Assembly (NCBI GenBank): GCA_003567805.1
Contig: PWYP01000019.1
Span: 1-13,966, forward strand
Length of the DNA stretch: 13,966 nt
Direction: 5' to 3'
Source: PVC group bacterium
Lineage (GTDB): Bacteria; Verrucomicrobiota; Kiritimatiellia; UBA8416
A program made the translations under genes and the position numbers. The notes below the pieces were generated by a model. That model did not search any database. It saw nothing but the letters and a program-made list of their open reading frames with translations, and was not told the origin of the DNA. Each line of letters begins with the position of its first letter. Positions within the stretch are counted from its first letter, which is position 1. Shown here piece by piece: positions 7,477-13,966 of the stretch.

Positions 7477-7576
7477 AACACATTACGGTGAGGAAAACAT
7501 CTGGTATGGTTCTCACCAAATGCTCATGTTTCTGTCTATGAAACGAACCATCGGCAACACCGACGAAACGACAACC

Positions 7577-7589
7577 CTATTTTTTTACA
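7577..7589 (+). repeat. 13-base direct repeat CTATTTTTTTACA, copy 2
   Basis: Exact copy of 5978-5990. Here the T7 run lies directly upstream of the putative guaB -35 element, the place of an UP-like element, whereas copy 1 lies inside the spacer of its candidate promoter. The differing placement argues against a fixed sigma-factor element. Confidence 0.4.
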
Positions 7590-7618
7590 TTTTCAATTGA
7601 TACCGCGCCTGCTATATT
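7590..7618 (+). promoter_or_regulatory. Putative guaB promoter (extended -10)
   Basis: TTTTCA (7590-7595, four of six) is followed by a 17-base spacer and TATATT (7613-7618, five of six), preceded by TG at 7610-7611 as in extended -10 promoters. A T7 tract lies just upstream. The start of transcription would be near 7625, giving a leader of about 80 bases. I see no strong hairpin or riboswitch-like structure in that leader. The rest of the 7477-7706 gap shows only weak potential stems (ATGGTTC 7506-7512 with GAACCAT 7545-7551; TCGG/CCGA at 7551-7563) and no terminator. Confidence 0.45.
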
Positions 7619-7706
7619 CCGACGGCAATCTGATCGGTAGCGAATCAACGAACACCAACGTTCCTAACCGACATAACAATATGTATCTATTACCGAGGAG
7701 AATGCC

Positions 7707-9200
7707 ATGGCCTTGAGCAAACATATCGATGCCTTCATGAAAACCTTTCCCTATGATGGACTCACCTTCGATGATGTTTCCCTCGTCACCCGCTATGCTA
7801 ACTTTTTGCCCCATGAAGCAACGGTACAAACGCGCTTAACTAGCCGCATCCAACTCAATATCCCCTATATTAGCGCAGCAATGGATACGGTAACAGAAAC
7901 CGAAATGGCCGTTGCCATGGCACTGCTCGGGGGCATCGGCATCATTCATAAAAACCTCACACCGGAACAGCAAGCACGCCAAGTCGGCAATGTAAAACAC
8001 CACTTGCATGGACTGATTCGTGACCCCATCACCTTTCGGGATTCCGACACCATTTCCTATATCGTGCAACGCAGAAAAGAAAAAGATTTCTCCTTCAGCG
8101 GATTTCCCATTTTGAATACCGAAAACAAACTCGTCGGCATTCTCACCTCGACCGACGTACGCTATGCAGAAAATATGGATGCCAAGGTTTCCGAAATCAT
8201 GACCCGGAATGTCATTACAGCTCCACCAGAAGCTGACTTGCAGCAAGCATACGATATTATGCTGAAACACAAAATTGGAAAGCTGCCCCTCGTGGATGCT
8301 AGCGGCCAACTCACGGGCCTCTACAGTTTCAGTGACGTCAGCACACTGGTTCGTAATGTCGAACCACTCTACAACCGTGATAGTCGCTACCGTTTACGCG
8401 TGGGTGCTGCCGTAAGTCCTGCCGACGAAGAACGCGTAGAAGCTCTCGCAGCTGAAAACGTAGACGTAATTGTCGTAGACAGCGCACATGGACATTCAGA
8501 AGGCGTTATGGCAATGACACGTTGGATCACATCCCATTATCCCGACATTGATGTCATTGCCGGAAATATTGCAACAGCAGAAGCCGCACGTGCACTGCGC
8601 GATGCCGGAGCCCATGCTGTCAAAGTCGGCATCGGTCCCGGCTCCATCTGCACAACGCGTGTAGTATGCGGTGTCGGCGTTCCACAAATCACGGCCATTC
8701 ATGATGTATCGCGAGAACTACAAGGCTCTATCCCCGTTATCGCAGATGGCGGCATCCGCCTCTCTGGTGATGTCCCCAAAGCCATCGCTGCCGGAGCCGA
8801 CTCTGTCATGCTCGGCTCCATTCTGGCCGGTACCGCCGAAAGCCCCGGCGAGAAAATTATTCATCAAGGACGACAATACGTTGCTTATCGTGGTATGGGT
8901 AGCCTTGCCGCCATGCAGCAAGGCAAAGGAAGCCGTGAACGCTATGGTCAGGCAGATGTCGACGCTTCTGAATTAGTGCCGCAAGGTATAGAGGGTATCA
9001 TTCCGTATGCGGGCACGGTTAAGAGCGTCATGACCCAATTCACAGGTGGATTGCGCGCCGCGCTTGGCTACTGCGGCTGCAAGGATCTAGCGGCGCTACA
9101 GCAAACGGCGCAATTTACCAGAGTTTCTGCTGCCAGTATTCGTGAGGCCCATCCACATGACGTCAAAATCATGAAAGATGCGCCCAACTATCGCACCTGA
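7707..9200 (+). CDS. guaB: IMP dehydrogenase, 497 aa
   Basis: Oxidises IMP to XMP with NAD+, the committed step of GMP synthesis in the cytoplasm. Full length for the bacterial enzyme. Visible: the N-terminal [17 protein letters not shown] (14-30); MDTVTE (59-64); two CBS repeats (about 104-155 and 162-217, including [10 protein letters not shown] and GKLPLVD) inserted in the TIM barrel; DSAHGHS (258-264); the catalytic loop GPGSICTTR with Cys315; [11 protein letters not shown] (345-355); GSILAGT (370-376); YRGMGSL (394-400); and the flap ERYGQ with the Arg412-Tyr413 pair. The start is ATG 7707, with GAGGAG (7695-7700) six bases upstream. An out-of-frame ATG at 7702 stops after three further codons. 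Guanine-responsive control is common for guaB elsewhere, but no known riboswitch fold was seen here. Confidence 0.98.
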   Translation: MALSKHIDAFMKTFPYDGLTFDDVSLVTRYANFLPHEATVQTRLTSRIQLNIPYISAAMDTVTETEMAVAMALLGGIGIIHKNLTPEQQARQVGNVKHHLHGLIRDPITFRDSDTISYIVQRRKEKDFSFSGFPILNTENKLVGILTSTDVRYAENMDAKVSEIMTRNVITAPPEADLQQAYDIMLKHKIGKLPLVDASGQLTGLYSFSDVSTLVRNVEPLYNRDSRYRLRVGAAVSPADEERVEALAAENVDVIVVDSAHGHSEGVMAMTRWITSHYPDIDVIAGNIATAEAARALRDAGAHAVKVGIGPGSICTTRVVCGVGVPQITAIHDVSRELQGSIPVIADGGIRLSGDVPKAIAAGADSVMLGSILAGTAESPGEKIIHQGRQYVAYRGMGSLAAMQQGKGSRERYGQADVDASELVPQGIEGIIPYAGTVKSVMTQFTGGLRAALGYCGCKDLAALQQTAQFTRVSAASIREAHPHDVKIMKDAPNYRT

Positions 9201-9229
9201 CCCTAAACGCTTGCATCGAGAACCTGGAG

Positions 9230-9249
9230 GGCGGCAGTACCCTACCGCC
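9230..9249 (+). other. Intergenic hairpin between guaB and the isochorismatase-family gene
   Basis: GGCGG (9230-9234) pairs with CCGCC (9245-9249) around a ten-base loop. There is no T-run after it, so it is not a classical terminator. In this 76-base gap it could be an RNA-processing or attenuation structure. The 27 bases from the hairpin to the next ATG hold that gene's SD. Confidence 0.4.
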
Positions 9250-9276
9250 GCTAAAGGCTACCTCAAAGGATAAACC

Positions 9277-9834
9277 ATGCTTCTAGATATCGACCGCGCA
9301 GCTCTCGTACTCATTGATGTGCAGGAAAAGCTTACCGCCGTCATGCATAACAAGGAAGTTTTACTCAAAGGCCTCTACAAGATTGTCGCTGGAGCCAAAG
9401 CGCTTGACATACCGATTATCTGGAATGAGCAAAACCCCGAGCGCATGGGGACAACCGTTGCATCACTCCGCGATATACTCATTCCTAGAAAACCGATTGC
9501 CAAAATGAGCTTTGGCTGCTGCGGGTCTGAATCCTTCATGTCTGCCTTGAAAACCACAGAACGCGATCAAATCCTCATTGCCGGAATAGAAACACATGTT
9601 TGTGTGTACCAAACAGCACTAGGCCTCATGAAACGAAACTACAGCGTGCAAGTTGTTGCCGATGCCGTCTCCTCTCGCAACCCATTGGATCAGCACATTG
9701 CCTTGCAGCAAATTCAGCATGTAGCACGGGCGCAAAACCTATCACCCCTCACAACCGCTGAATCTGCTTTATTCGAACTGATGAAAACAGCAGAACATCC
9801 TCGCTTCAAAGATATTCTCAAAATTATCCGCTAA
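9277..9834 (+). CDS. Isochorismatase-family cysteine hydrolase, 185 aa
   Basis: Single-domain alpha/beta hydrolase of the isochorismatase/YcaC-like family (cytoplasmic amidase- or nicotinamidase-like enzymes acting on small amides; exact substrate not predictable). The expected catalytic triad is present: Asp14 in LVLIDVQEKL, Lys76 in PIAKMSFGCCG, and nucleophile Cys109 in GIETHVCVYQTA. The preceding cis-peptide-type GIETH (103-107) is typical. Length is normal for the family. It lacks the nicotinamidase metal-binding His pattern that I would expect near residue 50 (here WNEQNPE), so it is closer to the uncharacterised hydrolase branch. AAAGGA (9265-9270) six bases before ATG 9277 supports the start. 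It follows guaB by 76 bases on the same strand and may share its transcript; no functional link is evident. Confidence 0.88.
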   Translation: MLLDIDRAALVLIDVQEKLTAVMHNKEVLLKGLYKIVAGAKALDIPIIWNEQNPERMGTTVASLRDILIPRKPIAKMSFGCCGSESFMSALKTTERDQILIAGIETHVCVYQTALGLMKRNYSVQVVADAVSSRNPLDQHIALQQIQHVARAQNLSPLTTAESALFELMKTAEHPRFKDILKIIR

Positions 9835-9905
9835 GAAAACAGGCGCTCGGGTTTAGTCGCTCGAAGTTGTCATTCCATTCCATGTTGGATGTTCTCTCCA
9901 CCCAT

Positions 9906-9954
9906 CTCACGTCTCACGTTCAACCTCTCACTTCCCATTTTCCTCTTTTTACCC
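9906..9954. repeat. Degenerate heptanucleotide tandem repeat (about seven units)
   Basis: Seven consecutive 7-base units can be read: CTCACGT, CTCACGT, TCAACCT, CTCACTT, CCCATTT, TCCTCTT, TTTACCC. The plus strand is almost pure pyrimidine, and the A falls every seventh base (9909, 9916, 9923, 9930, 9937, missing at 9944, 9951). It lies between the two convergent operons and is followed by a hairpin and a C8 run (9986-9993). It looks like a decayed short tandem repeat of the kind known from other bacterial intergenic regions (cyanobacterial STRR heptamers). Confidence 0.55.
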
Positions 9955-9959
9955 TCTCC

Positions 9960-9985
9960 ACGGCGTTCCACTGCGTGGTCGCCGT
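9960..9985. other. GC-rich hairpin between convergent genes
   Basis: ACGGCG (9960-9965) pairs with CGCCGT (9980-9985), and an inner helix CCAC (9968-9971) / GTGG (9975-9978) closes on a TGC loop. No T-run follows on either strand (C8 follows on plus; a G/A-rich tract follows on minus), so it is not a canonical terminator. Its place between convergent genes still suggests a 3'-end role for one or both transcripts. Confidence 0.45.
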
Positions 9986-10027
9986 CCCCCCCCAACCCTT
10001 TCAAAACCATCAGCCCACCAACCTCAC

Positions 10028-10408
10028 TCAAAACAACTTCGACAACGCATCATCCTCGTCCCCATCGGAGCCTGCCTCGAAATCTGCACAACAATCTGTC
10101 GCCGCAACTTCGATCTGATGCAACCCGCAGCGCTGGACGAACGGGTTCTTTACGTAATGCTTGCAATGCCGGCAATTGTGTCCCTTGTCATCACTCGTGA
10201 ACAACTCCACGCGTTCACTTCGATCCGCATCCGTAAATATCTTTGGCCTTTTACTTTCAACAAAACACACCTCGTCCGCGGAGGCAAAGCGGTGTCCACA
10301 TCCCACACACGAGAGCAATTCCCCCGTCTTCTGGAACCCTTCATATATTGGCTCACGCCGCAGAAACGATTCCTTACCGCATGCAGGACATTGTATAGCG
10401 CCAGACAT
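10028..10408 (-). CDS. Cys-rich zinc-ribbon protein downstream of alaS, 126 aa
   Basis: Unrecognised small soluble protein with two separate cysteine modules. The first is a zinc ribbon: Cys7-x2-Cys10 (CPAC) and Cys34-x2-Cys37 (CVGCGHRF), the same layout as transcription-factor and ribosome-associated ribbons. The second is Cys79-x2-Cys82, Cys94, Cys106, followed by ADFE: a C-x2-C-x11-C-x11-C spacing, probably a second metal site (zinc or possibly Fe-S). An acidic stretch (112-120) lies near the C-terminus. The start lies four bases after the alaS stop, with GGAG (10419-10416) seven bases upstream inside alaS, so it is co-transcribed and probably coupled. A link to tRNA charging or translation is only positional. 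Confidence 0.75.
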   Translation of the reverse strand: MSGAIQCPACGKESFLRREPIYEGFQKTGELLSCVGCGHRFASADEVCFVESKRPKIFTDADRSERVELFTSDDKGHNCRHCKHYVKNPFVQRCGLHQIEVAATDCCADFEAGSDGDEDDALSKLF

Positions 10409-10412
10409 GAAA

Positions 10413-12200
10413 CTACTCCAAAACAGCTCGAATTCTTCTTACACCAGCACTCGATGCTTCCTCTTTCTTGATCCGGAAATACCCCAACTCGCTGGTACGA
10501 TTTACATGCGGTCCACCACAAACCTCCTTGGAAAAATCCCCGATGCTATAGACCTTGACCATTTCCCCATACTTTCCACCAAATAAGGCCATTGCACCCT
10601 GATCCCGCGCATCTTCCAATGTCATACTCTCGTAATGCACGGGATAATCTGCTTGAATAGCCTCGTTGACAATTTTCTCAATCGCATCCAACTGATCCCG
10701 CGTCACTTTCTCGGGATGACTAAAATCGAAGCGTAACCTCTCTGCTGTAATATTTGATCCTTTTTGTACAGCATGCGTACCCAACGTTTCTTGTAACGCC
10801 TTATGCAACAAATGCGTTGCTGTATGCAGACGCGTTGTCATTTCAGAATGATCTGCCAATCCACCCTTGAACGCTTTGTCTGCGCTCTGCTTCGAAACTT
10901 CCTTATGCTTCTCAAAAGCCTTTTCGAATCCCTCTCGGTCTACTGTCAAACCACTCTCTGCACAAATTTCCTCCGTAAATTCAATCGGAAATCCACATGT
11001 ATCATAGAGTCGGAAGGCTACCCTTCCTGGAAACTGCTTTTGACCATGCTCCCGCAATTTGCTCAAAACCTTGTCAAGCTCTGCCATGCCACGGCTCAAC
11101 GTCTTTTCAAAACGCTCTTCTTCCTGCCCTAATTCTGACGTAATCCAGTCGCGACGATCTTCCAATTCTGAATACACATGGCGATATCCATCGACCACCG
11201 AACCCGCTAGCTTGCAAAGAACACCACTATCCAAGCCAAGCTTCCGCGCATAACGTACGCTTCGGCGAATTAAACGGCGCAAGACATAACCTTGCCCCAG
11301 ATTTCCAGGTGAAACACCCCGCGGATCGCCCAAAATAAACACGGCACTTCGCAAATGATCCGCCACCACCCGGAATGCAATTGCGGTCTCACCACTTTCA
11401 TCCATGCTACGTCCTGCCGTATCCGCAATCGCTTCGATTACGGGGAAAAACAACTCGGTTTCATAAACCGAACGCTTTCCTTGAAGCATGGCTATGGTTC
11501 GCTCAACCCCCATTCCCGTGTCTACATTATGTTGCTGCAATGGGGCATATGCCCCATCCTCCAACTTATTATACTGCATAAACACATCATTCCAGATCTC
11601 AAAATACTTGCCGCAACTGCAACCAGGACGGCAATTCGCCCCGCAAGGATCACGCCCCGTGTCGACAAACATTTCTGTGTCCGGACCGCAGGGCCCTGTC
11701 TTCCCCGCAGGCCCCCACCAGTTGTCTTTCATCGGTAAGGCATGGATCCGGCTCTCTGGAATCCCCAGTTTCTTCCATATTTCGATAGATTCCTCATCTT
11801 TAGGGACATTCGCATCACCAGCAAAAACCGTTACCGAAAGTCGGTTGGGGTCAAATCCGAGATAAGCAGGGGAAGTCAGAAACTTGTAACTCCACGCAAT
11901 AGCATCTTCCTTGAAGTAATCCCCCAGCGACCAATTTCCCAGCATCTCAAAGAAAGTTAAATGCGAGAGATCTCCTACACTATCAATGTCACCAGTACGA
12001 ATGCACTTCTGTACATTGCAAAGACGTGTTCCCGCTGGATGCTGTTCTCCCAGTAGATACGGAACCAGTGGATGCATTCCCGCCGTCGTAAACAAAACCG
12101 TCGGATCATTCTCCGGAATCAACGAGCTTCCCGAAATTATGGTATGCCCTTCGGATTGAAAGAAATCCAAAAACATCTGTCGTAATTCATCAGCCTTCAT
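10413..12200 (-). CDS. alaS: Alanyl-tRNA synthetase, short form lacking C-Ala domain, 595 aa
   Basis: Charges tRNA-Ala in the cytoplasm. Class II catalytic core in residues 1-240 (FTTAGMHPLVPYLLG 37-51; RLCNVQKCIRTGDIDSVGD 59-77; TFFEMLGNWSLGDYFK 82-97; GPCGPDTE 169-176; FEIWNDVFMQYN 200-211; VDTGMGVERT 226-235). A Cys-rich insert (Cys186, 190, 194, 196) precedes the FEIW motif. The tRNA-recognition middle domain spans about 241-450. The editing domain has His459, His463, Cys561 and His565, the four metal ligands expected for removal of mischarged Ser/Gly. The protein ends at AGVRRIRAVLE, just where the C-Ala linker and domain (about 280 further residues in E. coli-like enzymes) normally begin. 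This is a clean stop with the next gene four bases later, not an obvious truncation. AGAGG five bases before ATG 12200. Confidence 0.96.
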   Translation of the reverse strand: MKADELRQMFLDFFQSEGHTIISGSSLIPENDPTVLFTTAGMHPLVPYLLGEQHPAGTRLCNVQKCIRTGDIDSVGDLSHLTFFEMLGNWSLGDYFKEDAIAWSYKFLTSPAYLGFDPNRLSVTVFAGDANVPKDEESIEIWKKLGIPESRIHALPMKDNWWGPAGKTGPCGPDTEMFVDTGRDPCGANCRPGCSCGKYFEIWNDVFMQYNKLEDGAYAPLQQHNVDTGMGVERTIAMLQGKRSVYETELFFPVIEAIADTAGRSMDESGETAIAFRVVADHLRSAVFILGDPRGVSPGNLGQGYVLRRLIRRSVRYARKLGLDSGVLCKLAGSVVDGYRHVYSELEDRRDWITSELGQEEERFEKTLSRGMAELDKVLSKLREHGQKQFPGRVAFRLYDTCGFPIEFTEEICAESGLTVDREGFEKAFEKHKEVSKQSADKAFKGGLADHSEMTTRLHTATHLLHKALQETLGTHAVQKGSNITAERLRFDFSHPEKVTRDQLDAIEKIVNEAIQADYPVHYESMTLEDARDQGAMALFGGKYGEMVKVYSIGDFSKEVCGGPHVNRTSELGYFRIKKEEASSAGVRRIRAVLE

Positions 12201-12294
12201 AAAAACCTCTCATGCATTTGTCCCAAACTGCCATAAAACAGCAAACCCCTTGCGATTTCAAATGCTGTTAGTAGGTCCATCGGATTAGTAGGCG

Positions 12295-12324
12295 ATAATA
12301 ACCATATCTGGTATGCGTGGTCAA
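12295..12324 (-). promoter_or_regulatory. Putative alaS promoter overlapping the histidine-kinase stop codon
   Basis: On the minus strand TTGACC (12324-12319, five of six) and TATTAT (12300-12295, five of six) are separated by 18 bases. Transcription would start near 12288, giving an alaS leader of about 90 bases. The kinase stop TGA (12323-12321) is embedded in the -35 element. No terminator lies in the 120-base gap, so alaS may also be read from upstream. Confidence 0.45.
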
Positions 12325-13757
12325 CGCAGACGTGCAAGCTCGCAGCGGATGCAAGTTCCAAGTCCCTCTTGACTCCAGACCGATAACACGGCACCAATCG
12401 ATTCTGCCCGGTTCTGCATGATTCTCAAACCCATACCATCGAAAATGCCCCGACGATCAAAACCACGACCATTGTCAGTGATACTCATCAAAGGACAATC
12501 TCGGTGTCGTGCAAGACTAATGCGAATTTTACTGGCTTTACCATGACGAATCGCATTGTTCACCGCCTCACGGGCAATAAAGTATAATTGCACGGATGCC
12601 GTCGCATCAACCTCTGGAAACGCAACATCTAATTGCTTGAATTCACATCGAAGCGGAAACAAGTCCGACGTTTTACTCGCATAATTTCGCAAAGCTTCCG
12701 CAAGCCCGCCCTCCCGTAAGTCCACAACCATCATCCCATGCGCCAGCATCCGCACATGCTCCATAATCTCTTTTAAAATGACAGATATCTGCTGTGTACT
12801 CTCGGCATATTCAGGGGCATTGGCTGACAAAGAGCGTTCAAGGGCAGAAAACAGGTAACGCGCCCCGACAATCTCTTGTACCAACGTATCATGTAAATCC
12901 TGTCCAATACGCTGTTGTTCACGCGTGCTTACTTCAATGATGGCACGCTGTGCAGCCTTCCTTTGCTCAATCTCGTTGCGAAGTGCCTGGTTGACCTCGG
13001 CAAGGGCTTGCGTACGCCGCAAAACCAATTCCTCTAACTCCGCCTTGTGCTCGATCAACTCTGCCGCAATACGCTGTCTCTCAGCAATCTCATCATGCAA
13101 AGAGACTGTCCGCTCGCGAATACGTGAAGCCATCCGACGGGCTTCATTGAGAAGCAAACGCAACTCTTGGTGGCGTGCATCTGGGATCTTCACATCAAAA
13201 CGCCCGTTGGCGATCTCCCGTAAACTGCGAACAACAGTATGTAGCGGGGCGCGCAAAAAACGACGAATCAACCACAATGTTAGTAATAATAGGACCGCAA
13301 TACCCGCAATGGTGACGGCGAACAGTGCAGGCCAGAAACCAGACTGAACGGCTACTAAAGGTTGCAAGGACCAAGTCACATAAACCTGACCAATGCGCTC
13401 GTCACGATAAAAAACGGGTTTACTGACAGAAATACCCGCCGAAATGTGATCGTCATGCTGCCATCCCGCCAGCATATCGCCAAACTGATTTTCAACGCGC
13501 ACACCAAGCAAGGCCGGATACAACCGCTGTCGGTCCAGTAAACGCCCAATTGAGGTTGCATCCAGATACCAAAGTGGTTCACGAACCTGCTCCACCAACG
13601 CATTTGCAAAGACACGCGCCTCCTCAGGAAGTCGCTCACGGATCGGACGCAAAAGGAAACGGTGACTAATCACGCCGATTCCGAGGCAAACAACAACAAG
13701 AGCCGTCGAATGCCATATAATTAATTCGGTGGAAAGCCGCCATTGGCTACGCTGCAT
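12321..13757 (-). CDS. Sensor histidine kinase, NarL/NarX type (HisKA_3), 478 aa
   Basis: Membrane-bound two-component sensor. TM1 12-34; extracytoplasmic sensor about 35-139, whose end (SVSKPVFYRDERIGQVYVTWS, 110-130) is typical of small periplasmic sensor folds; TM2 141-163; HAMP 164-217; a long coiled coil 218-276; HisKA_3 dimerisation domain with phospho-acceptor His289 in REQQRIGQDLHDTL; and HATPase_c with N-box EAVNNAIRHG (397-406), DNGRGFD (428-434), GMGL (441-444) and a G2-like GLGT (465-468). The start is ATG 13757, with GGGAG (13767-13763) five bases upstream; a TTG one codon earlier would leave only two bases. No response regulator is adjacent in the window; a LuxR/NarL-type regulator would be the expected partner. 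Signal unknown. Confidence 0.93.
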   Translation of the reverse strand: MQRSQWRLSTELIIWHSTALVVVCLGIGVISHRFLLRPIRERLPEEARVFANALVEQVREPLWYLDATSIGRLLDRQRLYPALLGVRVENQFGDMLAGWQHDDHISAGISVSKPVFYRDERIGQVYVTWSLQPLVAVQSGFWPALFAVTIAGIAVLLLLTLWLIRRFLRAPLHTVVRSLREIANGRFDVKIPDARHQELRLLLNEARRMASRIRERTVSLHDEIAERQRIAAELIEHKAELEELVLRRTQALAEVNQALRNEIEQRKAAQRAIIEVSTREQQRIGQDLHDTLVQEIVGARYLFSALERSLSANAPEYAESTQQISVILKEIMEHVRMLAHGMMVVDLREGGLAEALRNYASKTSDLFPLRCEFKQLDVAFPEVDATASVQLYFIAREAVNNAIRHGKASKIRISLARHRDCPLMSITDNGRGFDRRGIFDGMGLRIMQNRAESIGAVLSVWSQEGLGTCIRCELARLR

Positions 13758-13803
13758 CAAAACTCCCTCGGATTATAAAATAAGAACCTATTCTTGCCCG
13801 GTC

Positions 13804-13832
13804 ATTGTCGTCTTGCCCCGCGCCAATATCAA
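13804..13832 (-). promoter_or_regulatory. Candidate promoter upstream of the histidine kinase
   Basis: On the minus strand TTGATA (13832-13827, five of six) is followed by a 17-base spacer and GACAAT (13809-13804, four of six), placing a start near 13797 and a 40-base leader. A perfect TATAAT (13777-13772) is also present but lacks a good -35 and would start transcription on top of the SD. The remaining leader out to 13966 shows no other feature I can support. Confidence 0.3.
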
Positions 13833-13966
13833 GATTACATTTATCATACTTCTGATCTCCTGCTGCATTCGAGCTAGCCATAATCGTCAATAATATGTAA
13901 GCATGCGCAGGGCTACAAAAGAGACTAGCAATACAATCGAAAGCACTCAACTATGCGAATATTTCT

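Noticed and set aside
7473..7541. 22-codon reading frame overlapping the AsmA-like stop (ATGA)
   Set aside because: Only the overlap is suggestive. No SD, no hydrophobic or conserved feature, and it is very short.
7597..7618. TTGATA with TATATT before guaB as a -35/-10 pair
   Set aside because: The spacer is only 10 bases. The TTTTCA/TATATT pair at 17 bases with an extended -10 fits better.
9230..9249. Hairpin after guaB as an intrinsic terminator
   Set aside because: No T-run follows. It was kept only as a hairpin of unknown role.
9889..10200. Plus-strand Ser/Pro-rich frames (9867-10118 and 9889-10200) in the convergent gap
   Set aside because: Their composition is explained by the pyrimidine-rich repeat and the antisense of the zinc-ribbon gene. 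No SD.
12197..12397. 66-codon minus-strand reading frame between the histidine kinase and alaS
   Set aside because: It overlaps the kinase 3' end in another frame and runs through the probable alaS promoter into the alaS start. It resembles no family and has no good SD.
13747..13950. 67-codon minus-strand reading frame upstream of the histidine kinase (also 44 codons from an internal ATG)
   Set aside because: It begins with TTG, has no SD at either start, overlaps the kinase start, and has no recognisable composition or motif.

Overview
This window reads as chromosomal DNA of a Gram-negative bacterium, most likely from the PVC group (Verrucomicrobiota, Kiritimatiellota or Lentisphaerota). 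The support is indirect. The pseudopilin has the Cys-containing 'NLR-ID-AKEQWA ... CPNGGT ... PTC' layout that I associate with that group. The alanyl-tRNA synthetase is a short form without the C-Ala domain. The ABC/TPR genes resemble PVC hypothetical proteins. No mobile element, phage gene, CRISPR array, tRNA or rRNA was seen. Gene density is high and no gap exceeds about 230 bases.

Left, plus strand (1-6000): a prepilin-type protein (16-360) is closed by a strong intrinsic terminator (412-446). Five tightly packed genes follow (558-5952): ABC permease, ABC ATPase, second ABC permease with a large extracytoplasmic loop and a His-rich loop, membrane-anchored helical-repeat (TPR-like) protein, and membrane-anchored ApbE-type FAD:protein FMN transferase. 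The junctions are a one-base overlap, two four-base overlaps and a four-base gap, so the five are almost certainly one transcript. They look like one envelope machine that couples an ABC-2 exporter to a flavin-transfer enzyme. This is the best candidate here for an undescribed system.

Middle, plus strand (6001-9834): an AsmA-like membrane protein with a Gly/Ala-rich tail has no Shine-Dalgarno and a promoter that could start transcription at its ATG. It is followed by guaB (IMP dehydrogenase, with a plausible own promoter) and an isochorismatase-family hydrolase.

Right, minus strand (10028-13757), read right to left: a NarL/NarX-type sensor histidine kinase whose response regulator is not in view, the short alaS, and a four-cysteine-pair zinc-ribbon protein four bases after alaS. 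The plus and minus blocks converge at 9835-10027, which holds a degenerate 7-base tandem repeat, a GC-rich hairpin and a C8 run rather than a classical terminator.

Gene identities for guaB, alaS, apbE, the ABC ATPase, the histidine kinase and the isochorismatase-family hydrolase rest on diagnostic motifs read directly from the translations. The TPR-like, AsmA-like and zinc-ribbon proteins are family-level or fold-level calls only.
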